DNA from: JAGNLM01 sp964439835
GTDB lineage: Bacteria > Pseudomonadota > Gammaproteobacteria > JAABTG01
NCBI GenBank assembly: GCA_964439835.1
Contig: CAYTPQ010000002.1
Location: forward strand, 105,915 to 169,914
Direction of reading: 5' to 3'
DNA length: 64,000 nt
Each line of letters starts with the position of its first letter. Position 1 is the stretch's first letter. Below, piece by piece: positions 42,197-52,500 of this stretch. The notes beneath the pieces were generated by a model. The model did not search any database. It saw only the letters and a program-made list of their open reading frames with translations, and was not told where the DNA came from. The position numbers were made by a program, and so were the translations under genes.

Positions 42197-42781
42197 TCAG
42201 CGATGCGGCTCGAGAAAATTGCGCAGGATGTCGTGGCCGTGCTCGGTCAGGATCGATTCCGGGTGGAACTGCACGCCCTCGATCGGGAGCTCGCGGTGGC
42301 GCACGCCCATGATCTCGTCCACCGTGCCCGGCGTCTTCTCGGTCCAGGCGGTCACCTCGAGCACGGCGGGCGCGCTCGACTTCTGGATCACGAGGGAGTG
42401 GTAGCGCGTGGCGCGGAACGGGCTTTCGAGGCCGCGAAAGACGCCGGCGCCGGTGTGGTGGATGGGTGAGGTCTTGCCGTGCATCAGCTCGCCGGCGTGC
42501 ACGATGCGCCCGCCGAACACCTGCCCGATGCACTGGTGCCCGAGGCAGACTCCGAGCAGCGGCACGCGCGGGCCGAAGTGGCGGATCACGTCCATGGACA
42601 CGCCGGCCTCGTTCGGGGTCGCGGGGCCGGGTGAGATCACGATGTAGCGCGGCGCCATCGCCTCGATCTCGGCGAGCGTCACCTCGTCGTTGCGCCGGAC
42701 CACGACCTCCGCGCCGAGCTCACCCAGGTACTGGACCAGGTTGTAGGTGAAGGAGTCGTAGTTGTCGATCATCAGGAGCAT
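42197..42781 (-). CDS. trpG: Anthranilate synthase glutamine amidotransferase subunit
   Basis: A 194-residue class I glutaminase supplying ammonia to TrpE. Catalytic Cys in LLGVCLGHQCIGQVFGG, His-Glu in GVQFHPESILTEHG; the start MLLMIDNYDSFTYNLVQYLG is typical. It may also serve p-aminobenzoate synthesis (pabA). It lies 21 bases downstream of trpE. Confidence 0.97.
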   Translation of the reverse strand: MLLMIDNYDSFTYNLVQYLGELGAEVVVRRNDEVTLAEIEAMAPRYIVISPGPATPNEAGVSMDVIRHFGPRVPLLGVCLGHQCIGQVFGGRIVHAGELMHGKTSPIHHTGAGVFRGLESPFRATRYHSLVIQKSSAPAVLEVTAWTEKTPGTVDEIMGVRHRELPIEGVQFHPESILTEHGHDILRNFLEPHR

Positions 42782-42802
42782 GGGGATACCTCAGCGCCGC
42801 CC

Positions 42803-44284
42803 TCACTCCAGGCCGGCCTCCGCGGTGGCGACGGCGCGGAAGATCGCGCGGCCCTTGTTCAGGGTCTCTTCCCACTCCTGGGCGGGGACGGAGTCCGCGA
42901 CGACGCCGGCGCCCACCTGGATGTGCAGCTGGCGGTTCTGGATGACGGCGGTGCGGATCGCGATGGCGGTGTCCATGTCGCCGCGCCAGCTGACGTAACC
43001 GACCGCGCCGGCGTACACCCCGCGCTTGACGGGCTCCAGTTCGTCGATGATCTCCATGGACCGCACCTTGGGCGCGCCGCTCACCGTCCCGGCGGGGAAG
43101 GTCGCGCGCAGCACGTCGAGCGCCGTGAGCCCGGGGCGCAGGCGTCCCACCACGTTGGAGACGATGTGCATCACGTGGGAGTAGCGCTCGATGACCATGC
43201 GGTCGGTCACCTCGACGCTGCCCACCCGGGCGACGCGGCCCACGTCGTTGCGCCCGAGGTCGATCAGCATCAGGTGCTCGGCGAGCTCCTTCGGGTCGGC
43301 GAGGAGCTCGCGCTCGAGCCTCCGGTCCTCCTCCTCCGTGGCGCCGCGCGGGCGGGTCCCCGCGATGGGCCGCACGGTGACGGTGTCGCCCTCGAGGCGC
43401 ACCAGGATCTCGGGCGAGGACCCGACGATGTGGAAGTCGCCGAGGTTGAGGAAGAACATGTAGGGCGAGGGGTTCAGCGAGCGCAGCGCCCGGTACAGGT
43501 CGAGCGGGTCGGCCCGGTAGGGCACCGACAGGCGCTGGGAGAGCACCACCTGCATGCAGTCGCCGTCGACGATGTAGCGCTTGATGCGCTCCACCGCCGC
43601 CTCGAAGCCCGCGCGGGTGAAGCCGGAGACGAAGTCCGTCTCGGCGACCCGGCCGCTCGGGGCGGCGGGGGCGTAGGGGGTGGTGCGGGTGCGCAGCCCG
43701 TCCACCAACTCGTCGAGGCGCCCCTGGGCCCGTTCCCAGGTGTCCGGGCGGGTCGCGTCGGCGTGCACGACCAGGAAGAGCTTGCCCTTCAGGTTGTCGA
43801 AGACCAGGACCTTTTCGGACTCCATCAGCAGGACGTCCGGTAGCCCGAGCGGGTCGGGGCGGGGACACTCGCCCAGGCGCGGCTCGATGTAGCGCACCGC
43901 GTCGTAGCCGAAGTAGCCCACCAGTCCTCCGGTGAAGCGCGGTAGCCCCGGCAGGTCGGGGGCCCGGAAACGGCGCCGGTACTCGGCGATCCAGGCCAGT
44001 GGGTCGGGGGTCTCCAGCGAGTCCAGCACCTGGCGGTCGCGCTCGAGCCGGACCTGGTGGCCGTGCACGCGCACGCGGGTGCGGCTCGGCAGGCCGATGA
44101 TGGAGTAGCGCCCCCACTTCTCGCCGCCCTGCACCGACTCCAGGAGGTAGGAGTAGGGGGCGTCGGCGAGCTTCAGGTAGGTGCTGAGCGGCGTGTCCAG
44201 GTCCGCCAGCACCTCCCGGTACACCGGGACCCGGTTGTAGCCCTCCCGGCCGAGGGCGAGGAAGCGTTCAGGGGTCATCACCAC
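42803..44284 (-). CDS. trpE: Anthranilate synthase component I
   Basis: A 493-residue chorismate-using enzyme. Motifs: LLESVQGGEKWGRYSIIGLP (feedback Trp site), PSPYMFFLNLGDFHIVGSSP, RPIAGTRPRGATEEEDRRLE, LADPKELAEHLMLIDLGRND, FPAGTVSGAPKVRSMEIIDE. No leader peptide or attenuator fits in the 13-base gap to gph, so the gene probably depends on the rpe-gph promoter or one inside gph. Confidence 0.98.
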   Translation of the reverse strand: MVMTPERFLALGREGYNRVPVYREVLADLDTPLSTYLKLADAPYSYLLESVQGGEKWGRYSIIGLPSRTRVRVHGHQVRLERDRQVLDSLETPDPLAWIAEYRRRFRAPDLPGLPRFTGGLVGYFGYDAVRYIEPRLGECPRPDPLGLPDVLLMESEKVLVFDNLKGKLFLVVHADATRPDTWERAQGRLDELVDGLRTRTTPYAPAAPSGRVAETDFVSGFTRAGFEAAVERIKRYIVDGDCMQVVLSQRLSVPYRADPLDLYRALRSLNPSPYMFFLNLGDFHIVGSSPEILVRLEGDTVTVRPIAGTRPRGATEEEDRRLERELLADPKELAEHLMLIDLGRNDVGRVARVGSVEVTDRMVIERYSHVMHIVSNVVGRLRPGLTALDVLRATFPAGTVSGAPKVRSMEIIDELEPVKRGVYAGAVGYVSWRGDMDTAIAIRTAVIQNRQLHIQVGAGVVADSVPAQEWEETLNKGRAIFRAVATAEAGLE

Positions 44285-44297
44285 GGCGCCGACCGAC

Positions 44298-45032
44298 TCA
44301 GTCGAGCAGGTCCCCCAGCTCGGTCATCGAGTCGATGACGGCGTCGGGCCCGAAGGCCCGGATGTCGAGGCCGTGGTTGTAGCCGTAGCTCATGCACACA
44401 ATGGCGAAGCCGGCCGCGCGGGCCGCCTTCACGTCGCTGATGGAGTCGCCCACCATCAGCGAGGCCTCCGGGTCGACGCCGAAGTACTGGGCGGCGTAGA
44501 GCAGCGGCATGGGGTTGGGCTTCTTCTCCGGCAGGGTGTCGCCGCTCACCACCAGGGCGAAGTAGGACGCGACCCCCAAGTCCGCCAGCAGCGGCTCGGT
44601 GAACTGGGCGGCCTTGTTGGTCACGCAGCCGAGCTTGTAGCCGCGCGCCTTCAACAGCTCCAGCGCCTCGCGCACCCCCGGGTAGAGCTGGCTGCGGACG
44701 CTGGTGTTCTCCTTATAGATAGCCTGGAAGATCGGCAGCGCGCGATCGAACAGCGCCGCATCCGGCTCGCCCTCCAGGGTCCCGGTCAGGGCGCGCTTGA
44801 CCAGTCGCTCGACCCCGTTGCCGACCCAGTGGCGCACAATCGCCTCGCCGTGGGTGGGCAGGCCGAGTTGCTCCATCATGCGGTCGACCGAGAAGGCCAG
44901 GTCGGGCACGCTGTCGACCATGGTGCCGTCGACGTCGACCAGCACCATCGCCGGGCGCCGGGGGACACTGCGCGTGGCCGGCGCCGCGGGTGCGGAAGTG
45001 GCGGTGGGTCCGGTCGGGCTGTCTTCCGTCAT
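44298..45032 (-). CDS. gph: Phosphoglycolate phosphatase
   Basis: A 244-residue HAD hydrolase removing 2-phosphoglycolate. Motifs: nucleophile LVDVDGTMVDSVPDLAFSVD, GCVTNKAAQFTEPLL, KKPNPMPLLYAAQYFGVDP, MVGDSISDVKAARAAGF. The first 26 residues are a Pro/Ala/Ser-rich extension without counterpart in most homologues, so a later start is possible. Position between rpe and trpE is the common gammaproteobacterial order. Confidence 0.95.
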   Translation of the reverse strand: MTEDSPTGPTATSAPAAPATRSVPRRPAMVLVDVDGTMVDSVPDLAFSVDRMMEQLGLPTHGEAIVRHWVGNGVERLVKRALTGTLEGEPDAALFDRALPIFQAIYKENTSVRSQLYPGVREALELLKARGYKLGCVTNKAAQFTEPLLADLGVASYFALVVSGDTLPEKKPNPMPLLYAAQYFGVDPEASLMVGDSISDVKAARAAGFAIVCMSYGYNHGLDIRAFGPDAVIDSMTELGDLLD

Positions 45033-45057
45033 GTCCGGGCCTGCGTCTGCGCCGCGC

Positions 45058-45732
45058 TCAGCCTTTGGCCCGGGCGAGCTCCGCCCGCATGGCGGCGATG
45101 GTGGCCTTGTAGTCCGGCGTGTTGAAGATGGCCGAGCCGGCGACGAAGGTGTCGGCGCCCGCCTCGGCGATCTGGCGGATGTTGTCGACCTTCACCCCGC
45201 CGTCTATCTCCAGCCGGATGTCACGGCCGCTCTCGGCGATCAGGCGACGGGCCTCGCGCAGCTTGGTCAATGCCGAGCCGATGAACTTTTGCCCGCCGAA
45301 GCCGGGGTTCACCGACATCAGCAGGATCATGTCCACCTTGTCCATCACGTACTTCAGGTGGTCGAGGGGGGTCGCCGGGTTGAACACCAGCCCCGACTTG
45401 CAGCCCGCCTCCCGCACCAGGGCGAGGGAGCGGTCGATGTGCTCGCTCGCCTCCGGGTGGAAGGTGATGTAGGTCGCCCCGGCAGCGGCGAAGTCCGGGA
45501 TGATGCGGTCCACCGGCTTCACCATCAGGTGCACGTCGATGGGCGCCGTGACCCCGTGCTTGCGCAGGGCCTCGCAGACCAGCGGTCCGATGGTCAGGTT
45601 CGGGACGTAGTGGTTGTCCATCACGTCGAAGTGGACGATGTCCGCGCCGGCGGCGAGGACGTTGTCCACCTCCTCGCCGAGCTTGGCGAAGTTTGCTGAC
45701 AGGATGGAAGGCGCGATCCAGAAGTCTGCCAT
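45058..45732 (-). CDS. rpe: Ribulose-phosphate 3-epimerase
   Basis: A 224-residue TIM barrel interconverting ribulose-5-P and xylulose-5-P. Motifs: APSILSANFAKLGEEV, DIVHFDVMDNHYVPNLTIGP, IDVHLMVKPVDRIIPDFAAA, LMSVNPGFGGQKFI, LEIDGGVKVDNI. It heads the rpe-gph-trpEGDC run. Confidence 0.98.
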   Translation of the reverse strand: MADFWIAPSILSANFAKLGEEVDNVLAAGADIVHFDVMDNHYVPNLTIGPLVCEALRKHGVTAPIDVHLMVKPVDRIIPDFAAAGATYITFHPEASEHIDRSLALVREAGCKSGLVFNPATPLDHLKYVMDKVDMILLMSVNPGFGGQKFIGSALTKLREARRLIAESGRDIRLEIDGGVKVDNIRQIAEAGADTFVAGSAIFNTPDYKATIAAMRAELARAKG

Positions 45733-45839
45733 GGCAGCCGCTCCCCGTTGGCCCGCAGAAGGCCACAGAGTACCGGAAAGGCCGGGCGTTTTCAGTACCG
45801 GGGTTGGCGGCCGGCGCCCGGCGGGCCGGCGTCGATGCC

Positions 45840-46454
45840 TCAGCCGGGTGACGGGAGGGGCGGGGCCTCGGCGTCGGCGTGGACGTCGGCCCCCATCAGC
45901 TGGTGGATCTTGCGCACGTAATGGCGGGTGATCCGGGGGGCGTGCTTTTCGACCATCGTCCAGCGGCTCGCGTCCTTGCCGGCCTTCTTCGCCTTCTCGT
46001 AGGCCGACTGGATCCGGTTCGGGCCGGCGTTATAGCTGGCGAGGGTGAACCGCAGGGCCTCCATGTGCCTGTCCACCAGGTCGTCCCAGATGTCGTAGTT
46101 CTGGCGGCTGTAGTAGATGCCGGCGGCGATGTTCCAGCGGGCGTCGTGGATCGGGCCGAAGGCCGGGTTATCCCGCTTGATCTTGGCGTAGGTGCTGGGG
46201 AGCAGCTGCATGATGCCCACCCCGCTCTTGCCGACCGCGCCCGGCTTGAGGGTGGACTCGACCACCCCCTGGGCCTTGAACCAGCGCCAATCGAGGCCCG
46301 GTCCGAAGTAGCGCTTAGACCACTTCCGGAACTCGTCGTCGTAGCGGTCGGTGTACTCGTCGACCGGAGCGGCTGCGCGCGGCGAGGCCAGCACCAGCGC
46401 CGGCGCCGTCAGCAAGGCGAGGAACAACGGTGCCCCGAGGGGCCACCCCCGCAC
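45840..46454 (-). CDS. Lytic transglycosylase (SLT domain)
   Basis: A 204-residue periplasmic enzyme with a signal peptide (residues 8-24) and an SLT domain: catalytic Glu in GVVESTLKPGAVGKSGVGIM, QLLPSTYAKIKRDN, WNIAAGIYYSRQNYD, FTLASYNAGPNRIQSAYEKA. It cleaves peptidoglycan to 1,6-anhydro products. The domain fills the mature protein, as in small MltC/EmtA-like enzymes. Confidence 0.9.
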   Translation of the reverse strand: MRGWPLGAPLFLALLTAPALVLASPRAAAPVDEYTDRYDDEFRKWSKRYFGPGLDWRWFKAQGVVESTLKPGAVGKSGVGIMQLLPSTYAKIKRDNPAFGPIHDARWNIAAGIYYSRQNYDIWDDLVDRHMEALRFTLASYNAGPNRIQSAYEKAKKAGKDASRWTMVEKHAPRITRHYVRKIHQLMGADVHADAEAPPLPSPG

Positions 46455-46464
46455 GGACCCGGCC

Positions 46465-46695
46465 TCAGTTCAGGCCCATGCCGATGACGAGGCCGAGGGC
46501 GACCCCGATGCCGATCATGACCCCCATCAGCCAGAGCCCGACCGCCTGGTTGCCCTTGGCGAGCTCCTCGCCGAGGTCGAAGCTCACCAGGTGATTAAAA
46601 ATCTTGCAGCCGAGCCACATGAACAGGAGCGTGAGCAGGCCTCCGACGATGGCGTAGAGGAAGTTGAGGAGCATGGGGTCGAAGGAGGTGCTCAT
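46465..46695 (-). CDS. DUF350 family small membrane protein
   Basis: A 76-residue protein with two membrane helices (about 12-30 and 50-73) and the DUF350 pattern LYAIVGGLLTLLFMW, KGNQAVGLWLMGVMIGIGVA. Function unknown in the family. It lies 10 bases upstream of the transglycosylase gene on the same strand, so the two may be cotranscribed. Confidence 0.8.
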   Translation of the reverse strand: MSTSFDPMLLNFLYAIVGGLLTLLFMWLGCKIFNHLVSFDLGEELAKGNQAVGLWLMGVMIGIGVALGLVIGMGLN

Positions 46696-46803
46696 GGGAT
46701 AGGGCTCCCGATTAAGTCATTTAACCCAAGAGTAGGTGGTGGCAGGGGTAGCCTCAAGCCGGGCAGCTGACCCCGCGCCGGCAACGGTCGGCCCAGGAGC
46801 CCC

Positions 46804-47628
46804 TCACGCCATCCCGCGGGCCTCCCGGATCCGCTCGTAAGCGGCCTTCACCTCCTGGGTCTTCTCGGTCGCCAGGCGGATCATCTCTTCGGGGAGGCCC
46901 TTGCTCACGAGCTTGTCGGGGTGGTGCTGGCTCATCAGCCGGCGGTACGCGCGGGTCACGGTGGCGTCGTCCGCCTTGGGGTCGACCCCGAGGACCGCGT
47001 AGGCGTCCTCCAGACGGGCGCCCCGGTGCGCCCCCTGTGGCTGACGCGCGTCGCCGCCCGGGCCCTGGCGGAAGTGCAGCTCCGCCCGGGCCATCGCCTC
47101 CAGGGCCTCGACCTCGAGGCGCGAGAACCCCAGTCGCTGGCCGACGTGGCCCACCACCCGCCGTTCCTCGGGGCCGATCTCGCCGTCCGCGAGGGCGGCC
47201 TGGAACTGGACCGCCAAGAACAGGCGCAGCAGGTCCCGGCGCCCGCGCGTCTCGCGGCGCAGCTGGTCCAGCACGTCGTCGAGGGGGAAGCCAGTGGCCT
47301 TGCCCTCGCGGAAGAGCTCCTGGGCGACCCGCCGGTGCTCCGCGTCGAGCGCCATCCGGTCCATGATCCCGGCCGCGGCTCGGATCTCGCCGGGGCTGAC
47401 CCGGCCGTCGGCCTTGGCCAGGTGGCCCATCACGGCGAACGTCGCGGTGAAGAAGGCGGTCTGGACCCGCTCCCGGGCATCCAGCCCGCCGGCGTCCCGC
47501 TGGGCCTGTCCCAGGCGGCCCATGCCCTGGTCGAGCTTGTGGCCGACGGCAGCGCCGACCAGCGCCCCGATCGGGCCCCCGACCATGAAGCCGAAGGCAC
47601 CGCCGAAGACCTTGCCCCACCAGCTCAT
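46804..47628 (-). CDS. djlA: DjlA-like TerB/DnaJ protein
   Basis: A 274-residue co-chaperone: N-terminal Gly-rich membrane stretch (GGAFGFMVGGPIGALVGAAV), a TerB helical domain (about 60-190; MGHLAKADGRVSPGEIRAAA), and a C-terminal J domain (about 208-270) with DAYAVLGVDPKADDATVTRA and the HPD motif in SQHHPDKLVS. It would stimulate DnaK at the membrane. ATG 47628 gives the family's MSWWGK start. Confidence 0.92.
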   Translation of the reverse strand: MSWWGKVFGGAFGFMVGGPIGALVGAAVGHKLDQGMGRLGQAQRDAGGLDARERVQTAFFTATFAVMGHLAKADGRVSPGEIRAAAGIMDRMALDAEHRRVAQELFREGKATGFPLDDVLDQLRRETRGRRDLLRLFLAVQFQAALADGEIGPEERRVVGHVGQRLGFSRLEVEALEAMARAELHFRQGPGGDARQPQGAHRGARLEDAYAVLGVDPKADDATVTRAYRRLMSQHHPDKLVSKGLPEEMIRLATEKTQEVKAAYERIREARGMA

Positions 47629-47645
47629 CCGGTTCGCCCGAGCGC

Positions 47646-48311
47646 CTACTTGCCGTGCAGGTACAGCCGGTCGTCGAAGGTCTGGATCCACTCGGGTCGG
47701 TAAGCCACCAGGACCGCGACGATCATCCCGGTGAGCCAGGCCTCGCTGAACATCAGCAGCGGGACGAAGGCGAGGTATCCGGACTGGAGGTGGCTCACCG
47801 TGTAGGCCTCGGTCGCGGCCAGCAGGCCCGCGGCGACCAGGCTGCTGGCGAGCACGGCGACGCCCGCGCCGAAGAAGCCGTTGACGAAGATGTAGACGAA
47901 CAGATTGTGGGGCAGCCAGCGCTCGGACGCCCGCAGCAGCAGCGTGGTGGCGAAGGCTGGAACGGCACCCTCGACCAGGACGTTGACTGGCAGGACCGAC
48001 CACCCGTGGCCCATGTTCAGGGTGGTCCCGAGGGTCACGAGGGTCAGGGCCACCAGGGCCAGCTCCCACCCGAACATCAGGGCGAAGAGGGTCGCGCCGA
48101 GCAGGTGGAAGCTCAGGCCGGGGTCGACGCCCGCCTTCAGCGTCCACACCAGCAGGAGACCGACCGAGCTTCCCAGGAAGACGTGTATGAACTGCCCCTC
48201 CTGAAGGCGTCTCCAGGGGGCGCGCAGCAACGCGTGGCCGAGGATGAGAAGTAGCATGGCCGCACTGACCCCGAGCACCCAGGCGGGCAAGACCGTCTCG
48301 GTCAGGTTCAT
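47646..48311 (-). CDS. Membrane protein, CbiM-like ECF transporter permease
   Basis: A 221-residue protein with about seven membrane segments and the stretch GLSFHLLGATLFALMFGWEL, which fits the CbiM/energy-coupling-factor permease group usually linked to cobalt or nickel uptake. The canonical N-terminal MHIPDG of CbiM is not present, and no ATPase partner is nearby, so substrate and activity are uncertain. Confidence 0.6.
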   Translation of the reverse strand: MNLTETVLPAWVLGVSAAMLLLILGHALLRAPWRRLQEGQFIHVFLGSSVGLLLVWTLKAGVDPGLSFHLLGATLFALMFGWELALVALTLVTLGTTLNMGHGWSVLPVNVLVEGAVPAFATTLLLRASERWLPHNLFVYIFVNGFFGAGVAVLASSLVAAGLLAATEAYTVSHLQSGYLAFVPLLMFSEAWLTGMIVAVLVAYRPEWIQTFDDRLYLHGK

Positions 48312-48471
48312 GACACCTATATTACCTGTGCCAGCGTGCCGGGAGCGCCGGCGCCGCGGCTGCTAGAATTTCGGGGAGCCCCCGTCGGCCTTCGCCGCGC
48401 CCGCGTGGCATCGCCGTCCGTCGGGTGAACCATAAGAACCTCCTAATATACCGTAACCTCTGGTGAACGCC

Positions 48472-49536
48472 ATGGGAACCGTCCGTCGATCGGTCTGCGC
48501 TGCCCTTGCCGCCGCTGCCCTCACCGCGGGCGTGCCCGCCGCCGCCGCCCCCGACTTCCCGTTCACGACGGCCGTGGTGGGGCTCCGCGACCTGGCTACC
48601 GAGCACATCTTCGACGCCCACATCGAGGCGGTTCAGAAGGCCACCGTGACCGCCCAGACCGCGGGCCGGGTGCTCGACGTGCTGTTCGACGTGGACGACT
48701 ACGTGCCGAAGGACAGCACCCTGATCCGCATCCGCGACACCGAGCACGGCGCGCGTGTCGCCCAGACCGAGGCCAGCCTGAAGGAGGCCCAGGCGCGCTT
48801 GAAGGAGGCGCAGGACCAGTACCAGCGGCTGCAGGGGCTGTTCGAGAAGCAGCATGTCTCGCAGGCCGACATGGACCGGGCCCAGGCCGACCTGGATGCC
48901 GGCAAGGCCCGGGTCGAGGCGTCCCGGGCGAACCTGCAGCAGGCCCGCGAGCAGCTCGGCTACACGGTGGTCACGGCCCCCTATAGCGGGATCGTGGTCG
49001 AGCGGCACGTGGAGCCGGGCGAGTCGGTCAACCCCGGTCAGCCGCTGATGACCGGGTTCTCGCTGGAGCGGTTACGGGCCGTGACGGTGGTGCCCCAGAA
49101 CCTCATCGAGCCGGTGCGGGACCAGGCCCAGGCGCGGATCCTGGTGACTGGCCACGGTGACCGGCAAATCCTGGCCGAGCGGCTGACTTTCACCCCCTAC
49201 GCCGACCAGAAGACCCACACCTTCAAGGTGCGCGTCGACCTGCCGGCGGGGGAGCTCGGGATCTACCCGGGCGCGTTCGTGAAGGTCGGGTTCGTCACCG
49301 GTCGGCAGCGGGTGCTCACCGTGCCGGCGAGCGCCGTGGCCTACCGCAGCGAAGTCCGCGGGGTCTACGTGGTGCGCGATGACGGCTCGGTGCTGTTCCG
49401 CCAGATCCGGATCGGCCGTGCCTACGGCGACCAGGTCGAGGTCCTGGCGGGGCTCGACGCCGGCGAGCGGATCGCGCTCGACCCGGTAGCCGCCGCGGTG
49501 TACCTGAAGAAGGGGCAAGCGGGGGCCCCGTCATGA
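48472..49536 (+). CDS. RND efflux periplasmic adaptor (MFP) subunit
   Basis: A 354-residue HlyD-family protein with a signal peptide (MGTVRRSVCAALAAAALTAG). Lipoyl/hairpin segments: VTAQTAGRVLDVLFDVDDYV, a coiled-coil hairpin (SLKEAQARLKEAQDQYQRLQ), TVVTAPYSGIVVERHVEPGE, then a beta-barrel (TFKVRVDLPAGELGIYPGAF). GTG 48463 is an alternative start three codons earlier. It overlaps the permease gene by four bases. Confidence 0.93.
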   Translation: MGTVRRSVCAALAAAALTAGVPAAAAPDFPFTTAVVGLRDLATEHIFDAHIEAVQKATVTAQTAGRVLDVLFDVDDYVPKDSTLIRIRDTEHGARVAQTEASLKEAQARLKEAQDQYQRLQGLFEKQHVSQADMDRAQADLDAGKARVEASRANLQQAREQLGYTVVTAPYSGIVVERHVEPGESVNPGQPLMTGFSLERLRAVTVVPQNLIEPVRDQAQARILVTGHGDRQILAERLTFTPYADQKTHTFKVRVDLPAGELGIYPGAFVKVGFVTGRQRVLTVPASAVAYRSEVRGVYVVRDDGSVLFRQIRIGRAYGDQVEVLAGLDAGERIALDPVAAAVYLKKGQAGAPS

Positions 49537-52500
49537 GCCGGTCCCTCGGCCTCTCCGGGCGCGTCGCCGAGCGCTTCTACACCTCCGAGATCACCCCCCT
49601 GCTGGCGCTGGCCGGGATCCTGCTTGGCCTCTTCGCGATCCTGGTCACGCCGCGCGAGGAAGAGCCCCAGATCAACGTGACCTTCGCCAACGTCTTCATC
49701 CCGTTCCCCGGCGCCTCCTCGAGCGAAGTGGAGCACCTGGTGGCGAGCCCGGCCGAGCAGGTGTTCTCCGAGATCGAGGGGGTGAAGCACGTCTACTCCA
49801 CCTCGATGCCCGGCATGGCGATCCTGACGGTGGAGTACCACGTCGGCGAGCCCCGCACGGACGCCATCGTCCGCCTCTGGGACAAGGTACTGTCGAACCA
49901 GGACTGGCTGCCAAAGAACCTCGGGGTCGGGGAGCCGATCGTCAAGGCCAAGGGCATCGACGACGTGCCGATCGTGACCCTGACGCTCTGGACCGAGGAC
50001 CCCGAGCGGGGCGGTTACGAGCTGCAGCGCGTGGCCCACGCGATCGAGGCCGAGCTTAAGCGCGTGAAGGGCACACGCGACATCTACACCGTCGGCGGTC
50101 CGGACAACGTGGTGCACGTGCAGCTCGACCCGGTGCGCTTGGCGGGTTTCGGCATCGCGGTGAGCGATATCGCCAACGCCCTGACCGTCGCCAACAGCAC
50201 GCTCGCTGCGGGCACCGTCGTGCGCGGCAACCAGGCGATCGCGGTGGACGCCGGCCGGTTCCTGTCCTCGGTGGAGGAGATCGGGGGGCTCATCGTCGGC
50301 GTCGCCGAGGGCCGCCCGGTGTACCTGCGCGACGTGGCCGACGTGGCGTTCGGGGCCGATCACCCCGAGCAGTACGTCTGGTTCGGGACCGGCCCAGCTG
50401 CCGAGGGCAAGGGGATCCTCGAGCGCGGCGAGTTCCCCGCGGTGACCGTCGCGGTGGCGAAGCAGCCGGGCACCAACGCGGTGCAGGTCGCTGAGCAGGT
50501 CATCAAGCGCTTCGAGCAACTGAAGGGGGTGTTCGTCCCCGAGGGCGTCAACGTCACGGTGACGCGCAACTACGGGGTCACCGCGGACCAGAAGGCGAAG
50601 AAGCTCATCGGCAAGCTCACCTTCGCCACGCTCTCCGTGGTCCTGCTGGTGCTGTTCGTGCTCGGCTGGCGGGAGGCGCTGATTGTCGGCGCGGCGGTGG
50701 TCATCACCCTGATGCTGACCCTGTTCGCGTCGTGGATGTGGGGGTTCACGCTCAACCGGGTCTCGTTGTTCGCGCTCATCTTTTCGATCGGCATCCTGGT
50801 CGACGACGCGATCGTGGTGGTGGAGAACATCCACCGGCGCATGGCGCTGGGCGGCAAGGAGCTCCTCGAGGTCATCCCCGAGGCGGTCGACGAGGTGGGG
50901 GGACCGACCATCCTCGCCACCTTCACGGTCATCGCCGCCCTGCTGCCGATGGCCTTCGTCACCGGCCTGATGGGTCCCTACATGAGCCCGATCCCGATCA
51001 ACGCGAGCATCGGGATGCTGGTCTCGCTGGTCATTGCCTTCGTGGTGACCCCCTGGCTCAGCCTGAAGCTGCTCGGGCATGCGCAGGCCGGCGGCCACGG
51101 CCACGACAGCCCCGCCAGCGGTGAGGCGGCCGGCCTGCGGCGCCTGTTCGAGCGCTACGTCGGCCCGCTGCTGCGCCGTGAGGACGGCGCGCCGCTGCGG
51201 CGCAAGCTCTTCGTGGCTATCGGCGTGCTGATCGTGCTGTCGGTCAGTCTGGTGGTCTTCAAGGCGGTGGTGCTGAAGATGCTGCCGTTCGACAACAAGT
51301 CGGAGTTCCAGGTGGTCGTGGACATGCCGGAGGGCACGCCGGTCGAGCAGACCGCCCGGCTCCTGCAGGAGCTTGCGGCCTACCTCGCCACGGTGCCCGA
51401 GGTGACCGACTATCAGGTCTACGCCGGCAGCGCCGCGCCGATCAATTTCAACGGGTTGGTACGCCAGTACTATCTGCGCGACGCCCCCGAGCTCGGCGAC
51501 ATCCAGGTGAATCTGGTCGACGCCAAGCATCGTGAGCGCAAGAGCCACGACATCGCGCTCGCCGTGCGAGGGCCCCTGCAGGCGATCGGGAAGCGCTTCG
51601 GGGCCGACGTCAAGGTCGTGGAGGTCCCGCCGGGCCCGCCGGTGCAGTCCCCCCTGGTGGCCGAGGTGTACGGCCTGGACTACGCGGGACAGGCGCGCGT
51701 GGCGCTCGAGGTCCGCAAGGTCTTCGAGTCGACGCCGGACATCGTCGACGTCGACGACAGTGTAGTGGCGCTGACGCCGAAGCTGGTCGCGCGCATCGAC
51801 CAGCAGAAGGCCTCGCTCTTCGGGGTACCCCAGCAGGTGGCGGTCGGCGCCATCCGGACTGCGCTCGCCAGCGAGGACGTGACCTACCTGCACGGTGGCT
51901 CGGTCAAGTACCCGGTGCCGATCCGGGCGGAATTCTCGGTCGCCGACAAGGCCGACCTGGAGAGCCTGCTCAAGTTGCGGGTCAAGAGCACCAGCGGGGC
52001 CCTGATCCCGCTCGCGGAGTTTGTGACCCTGGAGGAGTCGCGGCGCGAGAACCCCATCTACCACAAGGACCTGCTGCCCGTGACCTACGTCACCGGCGAC
52101 ATGGCGGGACCGCTCGACAGCCCGCTCTACGGCATGTTCGAGATGATGGGCCGGATCGACGAGCTGACTGTCGAAGGCGGGCTGGAGCTGGCGCAGTTCC
52201 TGGTCAAGCCGCCGGAGAACCCGTACTACTACGGCATGAAGTGGGACGGCGAGTGGCAGGTGACCTACGAGACCTTCCGTGACATGGGGATCGCGTACGC
52301 CATCGGCCTGCTGCTCATCTACCTTCTGGTGGTCGCCCAGTTCAAGTCCTACCTGGTGCCGCTCATCATCATGGCGCCCATCCCGTTCACGGTGATCGGC
52401 GTGCTGCCCGGCCACGCCCTGCTCGGGGCCCAGTTCACCGCAACCTCGATGATCGGGATGATCGCGCTCGCCGGCATCATCGTGCGCAACTCGATCCTGC

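Noticed and set aside
49422..52415. 997-codon open frame antisense to the RND permease
   Set aside because: Opposite a clear AcrB-type gene; residue bias and lack of motifs mark it as a shadow. The same holds for 8328-10763.
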